DNA of 64,000 bases, taken from contig NZ_JAPNLH010000005.1 in NCBI RefSeq assembly GCF_026627425.1, forward strand, positions 165,438 through 229,437. The letters are read 5' to 3'. The notes beneath the pieces are model-generated. The model was not told the origin of the DNA and did no database searches. It saw nothing but the letters and a program-made list of their open reading frames with translations. The position numbers were made by a program, and so were the translations under genes. Source of the DNA: Arthrobacter endolithicus. Its GTDB lineage: Bacteria; Actinomycetota; Actinomycetes; Actinomycetales; Micrococcaceae. Every line of letters starts with the position of its first letter. Position 1 is the stretch's first letter. Positions 42,600 through 51,724 of the stretch are shown piece by piece.

Positions 42600-44147
42600 T
42601 CAGGCGTCTATGGCGACCTTGTCGCCGTCGTCGACCGCCACCGAACCGCTGCTACCACCTTCGCCGGAGCGGCTGCTCTTCAACTGCCTGCCCAGCCGGG
42701 AATTCCATGCTCCGTAGGAGAAGTAGATCACCAGACCAGCCACCAGCCAGATGCCGAAGAAGACCCAGGTCAAAGTGGCCAGGTTGAACATCAGGTAGAT
42801 GCAGAGCAGTGCCGAGGCCACCGGAATGACGGGGCCAAACGGCACCCGAAAGGAGGGCTTGAGATCTGGGCGCTTGCGGCGGAGCACCAGGATACCGATG
42901 CTCACCATGACAAAGGCGGACAGCGTGCCAATGTTGATCATCTCAGCCAGCAGATCAACAGGAGTGAAGCCTGCCAGCAGTGCCACCAGGCCGCCACAGA
43001 TAATCTGCGTACGTGCAGGAGTGCTGCGCTTGGCGGAGGTCTTGCTGAGCCCGCGCGGGAGCAGGCCGTCGCGGCTCATCGCCATGGTGACCCGGGCCAG
43101 GCCCATCAGCAGCACCATAATCACGGTCGTCAGGCCAATGAGGGAACCGAGCGAAATGACGACGACGGCCCAGTCCGCACCGACCAGGTGGAAGGCTGTG
43201 GCGAGAGACGGATCCGCAGCTTTGGCGAGCTCCTGGTAGGAGACCATGCCTGTGACGACCAACGTGACCAGGATATACAGGACCGTGACGACGGCCAGCC
43301 CGGCAAAGATTCCGCGCGGCAGGGTCTTTTTCGGGTCCTTGACTTCTTCAGCACTGGTGGCCACCACATCGAAGCCGATGAACGCGAAGAAAACCAGCGC
43401 GGCACCGGAAATCACGCCGGTGAAACCGTACATGGCGGGGTTGGCGCCGCTGAGGAAGGACAAGAACGGCTGCTCGGTCCAGGAGCCGCCCGTTGCCGGC
43501 GCCGGCGCGGACGCGGGCACGAAGGGAGTGTAGTTCTGCGCCTTGACGAAGAAGAACCCAACCAGGATCACGAAGAGAACGATCGCTATCTTAATGATGG
43601 TGAAGACGCTGTTGACCCGGGCCGACAGTTTGGTGCCCAGCACCAGCACCGTAGTAAAGACGGCGACGACGACCAGTGGCCCCCAGTAAAGGGTCAGGGC
43701 GCCGAGGTGCAGCTGCGCGGGGATGTCCACGTTGACCGCCTGCAGGAAGTCGCTGAGGTAGACCCCCCAGTACTTGGCGATGACCGAGCCGGCCATGAGC
43801 AGTTCCAGAATCAGGTTCCAGCCGATAGTCCAGGCCAGCAGCTCCCCCATGGTGGCGTAAGTAAAGACGTAGGCGCTGCCAGTGACGGGGATGGCGGTGG
43901 CAAACTCCGCGTAGCACATGATCGCCAGGGCGCAGGTGAGCGCGGCCAGAATGAAGCTGACCGTCACGGCCGGACCGGCATTGTGTGCTGCGGCTTTGGC
44001 CCCGACGGAGAAGATGCCGGCGCCCACAGCCACGGCGATTCCCATGATCATCAAATCCCAGGTATTGAGGGAACGTTTGAGGGTCCGTCCGGGCTCTTGG
44101 GCATCGCGGAGGGAACTTTCAATGGACTTTGTGCGCAGTAGATTCAT
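42600..44147 (-). CDS. APC-superfamily amino acid permease (CAT type)
   Basis: A 515-residue, 12-14 helix transporter. The N-terminus has the soluble leader EPGRTLKRSLNTWDLMIMGIAVAVGAGIF (key word GIAVAVGAGIFSVG, the APC helix-1 substrate loop) and VSFILAALTCALAIMCYAEFATAIPVTGSAY, with the CAT-type pattern in which AYVFTYATMGELLAW follows. The C-terminal tail is Ser/Gly/Asp-rich. Close relatives are cationic or broad amino acid transporters. It is upstream of no gene on its strand, but lies near the FprA reductase; its operator-like repeat lies at 44231-44247. Confidence 0.9.
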   Translation of the reverse strand: MNLLRTKSIESSLRDAQEPGRTLKRSLNTWDLMIMGIAVAVGAGIFSVGAKAAAHNAGPAVTVSFILAALTCALAIMCYAEFATAIPVTGSAYVFTYATMGELLAWTIGWNLILELLMAGSVIAKYWGVYLSDFLQAVNVDIPAQLHLGALTLYWGPLVVVAVFTTVLVLGTKLSARVNSVFTIIKIAIVLFVILVGFFFVKAQNYTPFVPASAPAPATGGSWTEQPFLSFLSGANPAMYGFTGVISGAALVFFAFIGFDVVATSAEEVKDPKKTLPRGIFAGLAVVTVLYILVTLVVTGMVSYQELAKAADPSLATAFHLVGADWAVVVISLGSLIGLTTVIMVLLMGLARVTMAMSRDGLLPRGLSKTSAKRSTPARTQIICGGLVALLAGFTPVDLLAEMINIGTLSAFVMVSIGILVLRRKRPDLKPSFRVPFGPVIPVASALLCIYLMFNLATLTWVFFGIWLVAGLVIYFSYGAWNSRLGRQLKSSRSGEGGSSGSVAVDDGDKVAIDA

Positions 44148-44230
44148 GGAGATCCGTCATGGTTGGGGCCGAAGGGACCCATCTACGGTACCGAACCCGC
44201 ACCTGCTTCGCCCGCCCGGGCCCCTTCGTC

Positions 44231-44247
44231 GTCTCAGATAGTGAGAC
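44231..44247. promoter_or_regulatory. Inverted repeat upstream of the APC permease
   Basis: Perfect 6-base inverted repeat GTCTCA-GATAG-TGAGAC, 84 bases upstream of the permease start and 7 bases past the reductase stop. It could be an operator or the tail of the reductase terminator. Confidence 0.4.
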
Positions 44248-44253
44248 AAACCG

Positions 44254-45729
44254 TCATTCCCCGGGCGTGCTCCGCGGGCTGATTCCGGCCGACGTCCCGC
44301 GGGAAATGGAAATCATGTCCTCCCGCGGCACCACCTTTACCCGTGGGCGTTTGGCGGTGGTGCCCTCGCCGGGGCCGGCTGCGTCGTCGGCCCGAACGTA
44401 CTCAGCACCGAGCGTTTCCTCATGCGCGTCCAGCTTCAGCCAGCCCTCCCAGCTCGTGTACTGCACTCCGCGGGATTCGAGCAGATCGATGATGGCCTGC
44501 TCCTGAGGCTTCTCGGCCCGGGGCAGACTCAGCCGGTCCTCCAGCAGACAGCCGATAGTCTCCAAGGCGTCCCCCTTGGTACTGCCGATCAGGCCGACTG
44601 GTCCGCGTTTGATCCAGCCGGTGGCATAGATGCCGGGAACCGGTGTACCGTCCGCATCCAGCACCCGGCCCGCTTCATTGGGAATGACGCCGCGCCCGGC
44701 ATCAAAGCCCACCTCGGGCAGTTCCGAGCCGAAGTAGCCGATGGCCCGGTAAACGGCCTGCACCGGGTAATTAACAATCTCACCGGTACCGCGGGCACGG
44801 CCGGTGCCGTCCAGCTCATTGCGTTCAAACTTCATCCCGCTGACTTTTCCATCCGTGCCGGTGATCTCCACCGGGCTGTGCAGGAAATGCAGGTGCAGCC
44901 GCCTGGACGCCGGCTTGTCAGCGTGGGACGGCTCCTCCACCAGCCAGTTCGTCAAGGTGTTGACCATGGTCCTGACCTGGTTATTCGTCCGGATCGCCTC
45001 ATCCGAGGCGGCATCAAAGACAAAATCCTCCGGATACAAAACAATGTCCACATCCTTCGAATGCGACAACTCCCGCAGCTCCAACGGCGTGAACTTCACC
45101 TGCGCCGGCCCGCGGCGGCCAAAAATATGCACATCCGTCACCGGCGAGGACTTCAACCCCCGGTACACATTGTCCGGAATCTCCGTCACCAACAAATCAT
45201 CGGCATGCTTGGAGAGCATCCGCGCCACATCCAGAGCCACATTGCCGTTCCCGATCACGGCAACTTCCTTCGCCTCCAACGGCCACTCCCGCGGCACATC
45301 CGGATGCCCGTCATACCAGGAGACAAAATCCGCCCCGCCAAACGAGCCCTCCAGCTCGACGCCCGGAATGTCCAGACCGGAGTCCTTGATGGCGCCGGTG
45401 GAGAAAATGACGGCATCGTAGAGGTGGCGGATATCGGACAAGGTCAGATCCCGGCCGTAGGTCACGTTGCCCAGGAAGCGGATATCGCCCCGATCCAGAA
45501 CCTTGTGCAGGGCGTTCACAATTCCTTTTATCCGGGGATGATCCGGAGCCACACCATAGCGGATCAGACCGTACGGGGCCGGGTAGGACTCAAAAAGATC
45601 AATACTGACCTCAACATCGCCGCCGCGCACTTCTTGGGACTTGGTCAGAATATCCGCGGCATAAACGCCGGCCGGGCCTGAACCGATGATGGCCACCCGA
45701 AGGGGGCGGGCGGCTGCCGAGATAGACAC
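44254..45729 (-). CDS. fprA: Ferredoxin-NADP+ reductase, FprA type (adrenodoxin reductase-like)
   Basis: A 491-residue flavoenzyme moving electrons between NADPH and a ferredoxin. The FAD Rossmann motif is VAIIGSGPAGVYAADIL at the N-terminus, DLFESYPAPYGLIRYGVAPDHP follows (the adrenodoxin-reductase signature), and the NADPH-binding site is VAVIGNGNVALDVARML near residue 175. The start is GTG at 45729 with AAGGACC upstream; the longer frame lacks family sequence. Residues 415-491 are a C-terminal extension to the usual size of FprA. The redox partner is not visible nearby. Confidence 0.93.
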   Translation of the reverse strand: MSISAAARPLRVAIIGSGPAGVYAADILTKSQEVRGGDVEVSIDLFESYPAPYGLIRYGVAPDHPRIKGIVNALHKVLDRGDIRFLGNVTYGRDLTLSDIRHLYDAVIFSTGAIKDSGLDIPGVELEGSFGGADFVSWYDGHPDVPREWPLEAKEVAVIGNGNVALDVARMLSKHADDLLVTEIPDNVYRGLKSSPVTDVHIFGRRGPAQVKFTPLELRELSHSKDVDIVLYPEDFVFDAASDEAIRTNNQVRTMVNTLTNWLVEEPSHADKPASRRLHLHFLHSPVEITGTDGKVSGMKFERNELDGTGRARGTGEIVNYPVQAVYRAIGYFGSELPEVGFDAGRGVIPNEAGRVLDADGTPVPGIYATGWIKRGPVGLIGSTKGDALETIGCLLEDRLSLPRAEKPQEQAIIDLLESRGVQYTSWEGWLKLDAHEETLGAEYVRADDAAGPGEGTTAKRPRVKVVPREDMISISRGTSAGISPRSTPGE

Positions 45730-45841
45730 AGAGGGTCCTTCCAAACGTTCGATCAGCAAGAGGGGCTTCGCGGCGCAGGGATATCCCGCGGCCACCAGCT
45801 ACCAGTCTAAATGGCCGCTTGAGCTGCGGAGCAAAGACGTG

Positions 45842-46939
45842 ATGCGGAATACTGTCGGGAATACTGATGTTATTGGACATGTGTCTGCGAGCAACTCCTC
45901 CCTCAAGTCCATGCCCGGCGCGTCAACGCCCGGGCGTCCACCGCGAAGCGACTCTACCGCAGGCGTTCTCTTCGGGATGGGCGCCTACAGCCTTTGGGGA
46001 CTCCTTCCGGTCTACTTCATCTGGCTCGTCCCCGCCGGGCCGTTCGAGATCGTGGCCAACCGGGTCGTCTGGTCGCTGGGTTTTTGTGCCCTTCTGCTGA
46101 CTGTGACCAAGGCATGGCCGCAGCTGATCGCGGCCGTGCGGAACAAACGTATCTTGGGTAACCTCTCCGTCGCCGCCGCACTGATTGGCGTGAACTGGCT
46201 GACCTATACATTCGGCGTTACCAGCGGCCAGGCCATCGAGGCGTCGCTGGGCTATTTCATCAATCCCTTGGTTTCCGTCCTGCTGGGCGTGATCTTCCTG
46301 AAGGAGAAGCTGCGCCGCCTGCAGTGGGCTGCCGTCGGCGTCGGGTTTGCCGCCGTCGTCGTGCTGACAATCGGCTACGGCAGGCTGCCGTGGATCGCCC
46401 TGGTCCTGGCCGCCAGCTTTGGTCTGTACGGGTTCATGAAGAAGCGGGTCGGCCCCCGGGTCGATGCGGCGTCGAGCCTGAGCATTGAAACGGCCGTGCT
46501 GGCGCCGTTCGCCGCCGTGTTTATGATCGTTCTCTCGCTCAACGGCCGGGACACGTTGGGTACCCTCGGCGCGGGCCATTTCTGGCTGATGGCCGCCTCC
46601 GGAATTATAACTGCGGTGCCGCTGCTTTTTTTTGGAGCTGCTGCCCGACGGCTCCCGATGACCACGATCGGACTGCTGCAGTATTTCACCCCGGTCATCC
46701 AGTTCATCCTCGCCATCACAGTGCTGGGCGAGGAAATGGGCCCCGAACGGTGGATCGGCTTCGGCATCGTCTGGCTGGCGCTGGTTCTGCTCACCGTTGA
46801 TATGCTCCGCAATTACGGCCAGAACCGCAGCCTGCGCCGGGCCCGCTCAGCAATGCTTCCCGCCGCCTCGGCAACTCCGGCCGCGAAGCCGGGGCAAGGC
46901 CGCGGGAACGATGCTGCGCCGCCCCTTCCGCTGGACTGA
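45842..46939 (+). CDS. rarD: EamA-family transporter RarD
   Basis: A 365-residue (or slightly different) membrane protein with 10 helices of the drug/metabolite transporter superfamily. Key RarD words: SLWGLLPVYFIWLVPAGPFEIVANRVVWSL, and WLTYTFGVTSGQAIEASLGYFINPLVSVLLGV (short keys: GYFINPLVSVLLG, PLLFFGAAARRLPMT). The C-terminal 30 residues are low-complexity. The start is uncertain: ATG 45842 and GTG 45839 share the ribosome site GGAG; a later ATG at 45911 is also possible. It was named for chloramphenicol tolerance in E. coli, but the substrate is not established. Confidence 0.87.
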   Translation: MRNTVGNTDVIGHVSASNSSLKSMPGASTPGRPPRSDSTAGVLFGMGAYSLWGLLPVYFIWLVPAGPFEIVANRVVWSLGFCALLLTVTKAWPQLIAAVRNKRILGNLSVAAALIGVNWLTYTFGVTSGQAIEASLGYFINPLVSVLLGVIFLKEKLRRLQWAAVGVGFAAVVVLTIGYGRLPWIALVLAASFGLYGFMKKRVGPRVDAASSLSIETAVLAPFAAVFMIVLSLNGRDTLGTLGAGHFWLMAASGIITAVPLLFFGAAARRLPMTTIGLLQYFTPVIQFILAITVLGEEMGPERWIGFGIVWLALVLLTVDMLRNYGQNRSLRRARSAMLPAASATPAAKPGQGRGNDAAPPLPLD

Positions 46940-46987
46940 GCCGCTGCCTCAGTCCAGCGCCGCCCCAGCCCTGCGCCGCCGCGGTGG

Positions 46988-47818
46988 CTAGCCGTCGATC
47001 CGCTCGTAGTCCCGGGGAACGACCACCATCGGCACCGGCAGCGCGCGTAGGATCTTGTTGGCAGTTGCGCCCATGAACAGCTTCCGTTGTTCCGCCAGCC
47101 GGCTGGAGCCGACAATGACGAGTTCGCCGTCCTCCCAGCCCAGGCTGTCGATCGCTTCCTCGATGGTCCGGCCGTGCGCCAGAGTCACCGTCGTGGACCC
47201 GCCCGAGCGCCGTTGCGCGGCCTCGGTCAGCACAGTGTTGGCATGCTGGCGGGCCGGGCTGAGCGCATTGTCCAGCTCATAGTGGCGCTGCATTAGTTCA
47301 TCGAGCTCGACGACGGATACCAGGCGCAGCGGCAGATGGCGCCGGTCCGCGGCATTGATTCCAACGTTCGTCACGGATTCCCAGCCCTCCCTGGTCCCCA
47401 CCATAGCGGTCAGCCTGGTGAGCGGCTCCGTGCGGTGATAGCCGCGCGGCGCCAGTGCCACCGGCACCGGCGAGGCGTGCAGTAGCGCATTGGCCACGCT
47501 GCCGACGGTGAAGCGCTTGAACAGCCCGCTGCTGGCCGCGCCGACGACTATCAGCAGGGCAGAGTATTCAACGGCAGCCTCAATCAGCCCACTGGCGAAG
47601 GAATCCGCATGCCGAACATGGAATTCGACCTGCACGCCGTCCGGAACGAGTTCGAGTGCGTCCCGCTTGACCGCCTCCGCATTCTGGACGGTGGCTGCCC
47701 GCTCCCCGACCACATAGACCAAGTCCAGGCGGGCGCCTTGGGTCTGGGCGATGACTGCAGCCAAATTAATGGCATCCGCGCCGCGTTCATTGGGCGTATA
47801 TCCGACTACATACCGCAT
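46988..47818 (-). CDS. Universal stress protein, two Usp domains
   Basis: A 276-residue cytosolic protein with two tandem Usp domains. Domain 1 has the ATP-binding-like region VGAASSGLFKRFTVGSVANALL and SPVPVALAPRGYHR; domain 2 ends VGSSRLAEQRKLFMGATANKILRALPVPMVVVPRDY. The start is ATG at 47818, with GAAGGGT about 8 bases upstream; a TTG one codon earlier is also in frame. It is 72 bases downstream of the GABA transaminase on the same strand, so it may be the last gene of the GABA operon. The signal it responds to is unknown. Confidence 0.9.
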   Translation of the reverse strand: MRYVVGYTPNERGADAINLAAVIAQTQGARLDLVYVVGERAATVQNAEAVKRDALELVPDGVQVEFHVRHADSFASGLIEAAVEYSALLIVVGAASSGLFKRFTVGSVANALLHASPVPVALAPRGYHRTEPLTRLTAMVGTREGWESVTNVGINAADRRHLPLRLVSVVELDELMQRHYELDNALSPARQHANTVLTEAAQRRSGGSTTVTLAHGRTIEEAIDSLGWEDGELVIVGSSRLAEQRKLFMGATANKILRALPVPMVVVPRDYERIDG

Positions 47819-47890
47819 CAAGAGAACCCTTCATCCGGGGCTGTCGGCATCTGTGCTGCCGGCCATGTAGCTCAGACTCTACCCGCAGCA

Positions 47891-49252
47891 TCAGGCGTTG
47901 GCGCGGATCGCTTCCACCAGCACGTCCAGCCCGTCGTTTAGGAGTTCGTCGCTGATCACCAGCGGCGGCAGCAACCGGACCACGTTTCCATAGGTGCCGC
48001 ACGTCAGGATGACGACGCCGGCCTGCAGGCACGCCGCGGCGACGGCCTTGGTTGCCTCCGCATTAGGTTCCTTGGTGGTCCGTGCGGTGCCCGGCCGGAC
48101 CAGTTCGACGGCCAGCATCGCACCGCGGCCGCGCAGGTCGCCGATGATGCCGCCGTCGCCCATTTCCGCCGCCAGCGCACCGAGCCGGTCCATCACGATC
48201 TTTTCAATCCGCAGAGCGCGCGCATTCAGATCGAACGTGCGCATGGTACCGATCGCGGCCAGCGCAGCGGCACAGGCCACCGGATTTCCGCCGTACGTGC
48301 CGCCGAGGCCGCCCGGGTGCACCGCGTCCAGCAGCTCCGCACGGCCGGTAATGGCGCTCAGCGGCAGGCCCCCACCGATCCCCTTCGCCATCGCGATGAT
48401 GTCCGGCACCACGCCCTCGTGCTCGGATGCAAACCACGCGCCCGTCCGGCAGAAACCGGACTGCACCTCGTCAGCGATGAAGACAACGCCATTGTCCTTT
48501 GTCCAGGCTGCGAGGGTGGGCAGGAATCCGTCCGCGGGGACAATGAAGCCGCCCTCACCCTGTACCGGCTCGATCAGGATGGCCGCCACGGAGTCCGCGC
48601 CGATCTGCTTTTCAATCATGCTGATCGCCCGGCGGGCGGCGTCCTCGCCCTTGATCTCGGTTTCTTCCCGATAGGGGTAGCTCATCGGCACCCGGTAGAT
48701 CTCGGGGGCAAAGGGACCGAAATGCGCCTTGTACGGCATCGCCTTCGCCGTCAGCGCCATGGTCAGGTTCGTTCGGCCGTGGTACGCATGGTCAAAGGCC
48801 ACAATTGCGTCCCGACCGGTCGCCAGGCGCGCCACCTTGACGGCATTTTCCACAGCCTCTGCCCCAGAGTTGAACAGCACCGTGCGCTTCTCGTGATCCC
48901 CTGGGGTCAGCTTAGCCAGCTCCTCCGCAACCTCGATATACCCCTCATATGGCGTCACCATGAAGCAGGTATGGGTGAAATGCCCGGCCTGGTCCCTGAC
49001 GGCGCCGACGACGGCGGGATCGGACGCGCCGACGCTGGTGACCGCGATGCCGGAACCGAGGTCAATGAAGGAGTTGCCGTCCACATCGACGAGCACGCCG
49101 CCATCCGCGTCCGCCACGTAAACGGGCACGCTGGAGGCCACGCCGGCTGCAACCACAGCCTTTCGCCGCTGCGTCAATGCTGCTGATTTAGGCCCCGGAA
49201 ATGCACCCAGGATCTGCCGCTTCTGCTCCAACCGGTACTGAATCTCCGCCAT
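47891..49252 (-). CDS. gabT: 4-aminobutyrate (GABA) transaminase
   Basis: A 453-residue class III PLP aminotransferase that converts GABA and 2-oxoglutarate to succinate semialdehyde and glutamate. Early region QRRKAVVAAGVASSVPVYVADADGGVLVDVDGNSFIDLGSG is shared with GabT; the PLP-phosphate region FNSGAEAVENAVKVAR, DEVQSGFCRTG and the Schiff-base Lys in IAMAKGIGGGLPL are all present. The start is ATG at 49252 with AGAAGGAAG upstream; the frame upstream adds 14 unsupported residues. It is downstream of an aminobutyraldehyde dehydrogenase by 75 bases, together a putrescine-to-succinate route. Confidence 0.93.
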   Translation of the reverse strand: MAEIQYRLEQKRQILGAFPGPKSAALTQRRKAVVAAGVASSVPVYVADADGGVLVDVDGNSFIDLGSGIAVTSVGASDPAVVGAVRDQAGHFTHTCFMVTPYEGYIEVAEELAKLTPGDHEKRTVLFNSGAEAVENAVKVARLATGRDAIVAFDHAYHGRTNLTMALTAKAMPYKAHFGPFAPEIYRVPMSYPYREETEIKGEDAARRAISMIEKQIGADSVAAILIEPVQGEGGFIVPADGFLPTLAAWTKDNGVVFIADEVQSGFCRTGAWFASEHEGVVPDIIAMAKGIGGGLPLSAITGRAELLDAVHPGGLGGTYGGNPVACAAALAAIGTMRTFDLNARALRIEKIVMDRLGALAAEMGDGGIIGDLRGRGAMLAVELVRPGTARTTKEPNAEATKAVAAACLQAGVVILTCGTYGNVVRLLPPLVISDELLNDGLDVLVEAIRANA

Positions 49253-49327
49253 CTTTTCTTCCTTCTCACGTCTTTTAGATAAGTGTGGGGCCATGTCCGG
49301 CTCAGCCGGCCGTCGTCGTCGTCGAAA

Positions 49328-50758
49328 CTACGCGTCCAGCGCACTCATAACGTGCTTGATCCGCGTGTAATCCTCGACGCCGTACATCGACAGATCCTTG
49401 CCGTACCCGGACTTTTTGAACCCGCCGTGCGGCATTTCCGCCGTCAGCATGATGTGCGTATTGATCCAGACGGCGCCGAAATCCAGCTCCCGGGAGACGC
49501 GCATCGCGGTTCCGTGATCGCTGGTCCAGACGCTTGAAGCCAGGGCGAAGTCCACGTCATTGGCCAACTCCACGGCCTCCTCTTCGGTCCGGAACGTCTG
49601 AACCGTGATGACCGGGCCAAACGTTTCGTGCTGCACAATGTCATCCGTCTGCCGGACGCCGTCGACCACCGTCGGTTCGAAAAAGAAGCCCTTCTCTCCT
49701 ACCCGTTTGCCGCCGGTCACAACCGTCGCGTACTCCGGAATGTTCTCCACAACCTTGCATACCGCATTGAAATGATTGACGTTGTTCAATGGGCCAAAGT
49801 AGTTTTTGGACTCATCTTCATTGCCCGTTTCCAGGCCCTTGGCCGCTGTTGCCAGCGCTGTCAGCAGTTCATCGTGGGCAGATTCCTCGACCAGAACGCG
49901 CGTGATGGCGGTGCAGTCCTGACCGGCGTTAAAAAAAGAGAATTCGGCGATGGACTGAGCGGTTTTACCCAGGTCCGCGTCCGCAAAGACCACCGCGGGA
50001 GCCTTGCCGCCCAATTCCAGGTGCGCCCGCTTCAACCCGGCGGCTGCCCCCGTTGCCACGGCGATGCCCGCCCGGACGGAACCGGTAATGGACACCATGG
50101 CAGGAATCTTGTGTTCCACCATGGCGGCCCCGGTCGCGCCATTGCCCAACAGCACGTTGAAAACTCCAGCCGGCAGGATGTCCTTGGTAATATCCGCGAG
50201 CACCAGCGTACTTTCCGGGGTGGTATCGCTAGGTTTGAGGACAATGGTGTTCCCCGCAGCCAAGGCCGGACCGATCTTCCAGATTGCCATCAGCAACGGA
50301 TAATTCCACGGCGTCACCTGGGCAATGACGCCCACTGGCTCGCGGCGCACAAAGGAGGTAAACCCTTCCATATATTCACCCGCGGATTTGCCTTCCAACA
50401 GCCGGGCCGCGCCGGCGAAAAAGCGGAGCTGGTCCGCGCCCGCTGCCACTTCCTCATCAGCAATCATCTGCCGCACCTGACCGGTGTTGCGGTGCTGTGC
50501 CTGGACCAATTCATCACTGCGGGCCTCCATGGCATCGGCCAGCCGCAGCAGTAACGACTGGCGTTCACGCGGGGTGGTCCGGCGCCAGGTCTGGAAGGCG
50601 GTGGCCGCAGCGCTCATGGCTGCGGCTATATCGGCCTGTTCGGAGATCGGCGCAATGGCGACCGTCTCGCCATTGGTCGGGTTTACGACCTCGAGCGAAT
50701 CCGAGCCCATCACGGGCACAAATTGCCCGTTAATAAAGTTCTGCAAGGTTTGAACCAC
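49328..50758 (-). CDS. Gamma-aminobutyraldehyde dehydrogenase (aldehyde dehydrogenase superfamily)
   Basis: A 476-residue NAD+-dependent aldehyde dehydrogenase, cytosolic. The substrate-side signatures are AQVTPWNYPLLMAIWKIGPALAAGNTIVLKPS, the general-base Glu in LELGGKAP and the catalytic Cys in NAGQDCTAI. Its neighbour (GABA transaminase) and its overall type fit oxidation of 4-aminobutanal to GABA in putrescine degradation, though succinate semialdehyde or betaine aldehyde use cannot be excluded. The GTG at 50758 has a good ribosome site (GAGAGG), while an ATG at 50776 overlaps it; I prefer the GTG. Confidence 0.9.
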   Translation of the reverse strand: MVQTLQNFINGQFVPVMGSDSLEVVNPTNGETVAIAPISEQADIAAAMSAAATAFQTWRRTTPRERQSLLLRLADAMEARSDELVQAQHRNTGQVRQMIADEEVAAGADQLRFFAGAARLLEGKSAGEYMEGFTSFVRREPVGVIAQVTPWNYPLLMAIWKIGPALAAGNTIVLKPSDTTPESTLVLADITKDILPAGVFNVLLGNGATGAAMVEHKIPAMVSITGSVRAGIAVATGAAAGLKRAHLELGGKAPAVVFADADLGKTAQSIAEFSFFNAGQDCTAITRVLVEESAHDELLTALATAAKGLETGNEDESKNYFGPLNNVNHFNAVCKVVENIPEYATVVTGGKRVGEKGFFFEPTVVDGVRQTDDIVQHETFGPVITVQTFRTEEEAVELANDVDFALASSVWTSDHGTAMRVSRELDFGAVWINTHIMLTAEMPHGGFKKSGYGKDLSMYGVEDYTRIKHVMSALDA

Positions 50759-50976
50759 GATGTGCTTGCCTCTCATATCGGATGTCTCCGCGGCACGGCT
50801 GTACGGCTGGACCTATCTCGAGACTAGGCTACGCGGTCGAGTGCGTGAATAGACGGTTGCACCATTGGGCTGGACCAGTTCCGTGCGATGATCCAAGGCC
50901 AGCGCGGACGTGCATGGCCGCGCGGGCCCGACGTTCGACGTCCGCCGACGATAACGTGCGGTGGTTGAACCGTAAG

Positions 50977-50990
50977 AAATCAGCTGATTT
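50977..50990. promoter_or_regulatory. Perfect 14-base palindrome upstream of csoR
   Basis: AAATCAGCTGATTT, 75 bases upstream of the csoR start. It lies between the divergent aldehyde dehydrogenase and csoR genes, so it could belong to either promoter. No known regulator matches it by eye. Confidence 0.4.
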
Positions 50991-51012
50991 GTGGCGATAC
51001 GAACCCGTGGAC

Positions 51013-51033
51013 ATATACCCCCAAGGGGTATAT
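51013..51033 (+). promoter_or_regulatory. CsoR-type copper operator
   Basis: A 9-base inverted repeat ATATACCCC/GGGGTATAT separated by 3 bases, 33 bases upstream of csoR. The ATACCCC...GGGGTAT form is the classical CsoR binding site. It would repress csoR-copZ-copA in the absence of Cu(I). Confidence 0.9.
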
Positions 51034-51065
51034 CCTATTGAACGAAGCCCCGGGAAGGAACCATC

Positions 51066-51401
51066 ATGAGCGGCACTATCAGCAGCGAGACGGTCGACCA
51101 GCATCTCGACCACGGCTACACCACCGACAAGGATGCCTACCTGCGCCGGCTCAAGCGGATTGAAGGTCAGGTCCGCGGTATCGCCCGCATGGTGGATGAC
51201 GACAAATACTGCATCGACATTCTCACTCAGGTGGCGGCAATCAATAAGGCGCTTCACGCAGTGAGCCTCGGTCTGATCGAAGATCACATAGCTCATTGCG
51301 TCGTGGGGGCCGCCCGTGAGTCGGACAAAGCCGGGGATCCGGCGATTGTCCAGGCGAAGGTCAAGGAAGCCACCGACGCGATCGGGCGGCTTTTGCGTTA
51401 G
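51066..51401 (+). CDS. csoR: Copper-sensing repressor CsoR
   Basis: A 111-residue four-helix DUF156/CsoR repressor. The conserved family line is YLRRLKRIEGQVRGIARMVDDDKYCIDILTQ (key words RLKRIEGQVRGI and DKYCIDILTQ). The Cu(I) ligands are Cys49 in KYCIDIL and His74/Cys78 in EDHIAHCVVGA, the C-H-C set of CsoR proteins. The operator lies just upstream. It is followed by copZ (41 bases) and copA (51 bases), all in one operon. Confidence 0.95.
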   Translation: MSGTISSETVDQHLDHGYTTDKDAYLRRLKRIEGQVRGIARMVDDDKYCIDILTQVAAINKALHAVSLGLIEDHIAHCVVGAARESDKAGDPAIVQAKVKEATDAIGRLLR

Positions 51402-51442
51402 TCACCCCCGTTACCTACCGCTACCGACAAGAAAGAACGATC

Positions 51443-51673
51443 ATGAACCCCATCATCACCACCGTTAGCATCTCGGGCATGACCTGCGGACACTGCGTCG
51501 CAGCGGTCTCCGAAGAACTCACATCCCTTAAGGGCGTCGACGACGTCAGCGTAGATCTGGCCGCCGAGGGGATTTCCACCGCCACCATAACCTCGCACCT
51601 GACAATCTCCCCGGAGGAGATCGGCGAGGCGGTCGCCGAGGCCGGCTATCTCGTCGTCGCCAACGACGCCTGA
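51443..51673 (+). CDS. copZ: Copper chaperone CopZ (HMA domain)
   Basis: A 76-residue cytosolic metallochaperone with one heavy-metal-associated domain. The Cu(I) motif is GMTCGHC (12-18), followed by the standard beta-alpha-beta pattern (VAAVSEELTSLKGVDDVSVDL). It delivers Cu(I) to CopA, the next gene. Ribosome site is AAGAAAGAACG, fair. Confidence 0.93.
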   Translation: MNPIITTVSISGMTCGHCVAAVSEELTSLKGVDDVSVDLAAEGISTATITSHLTISPEEIGEAVAEAGYLVVANDA

Positions 51674-51724
51674 GGGTCTGCGTCGTCCAACCGCGAAAAA
51701 CCCACCACCTGCAGAGGACAATCC

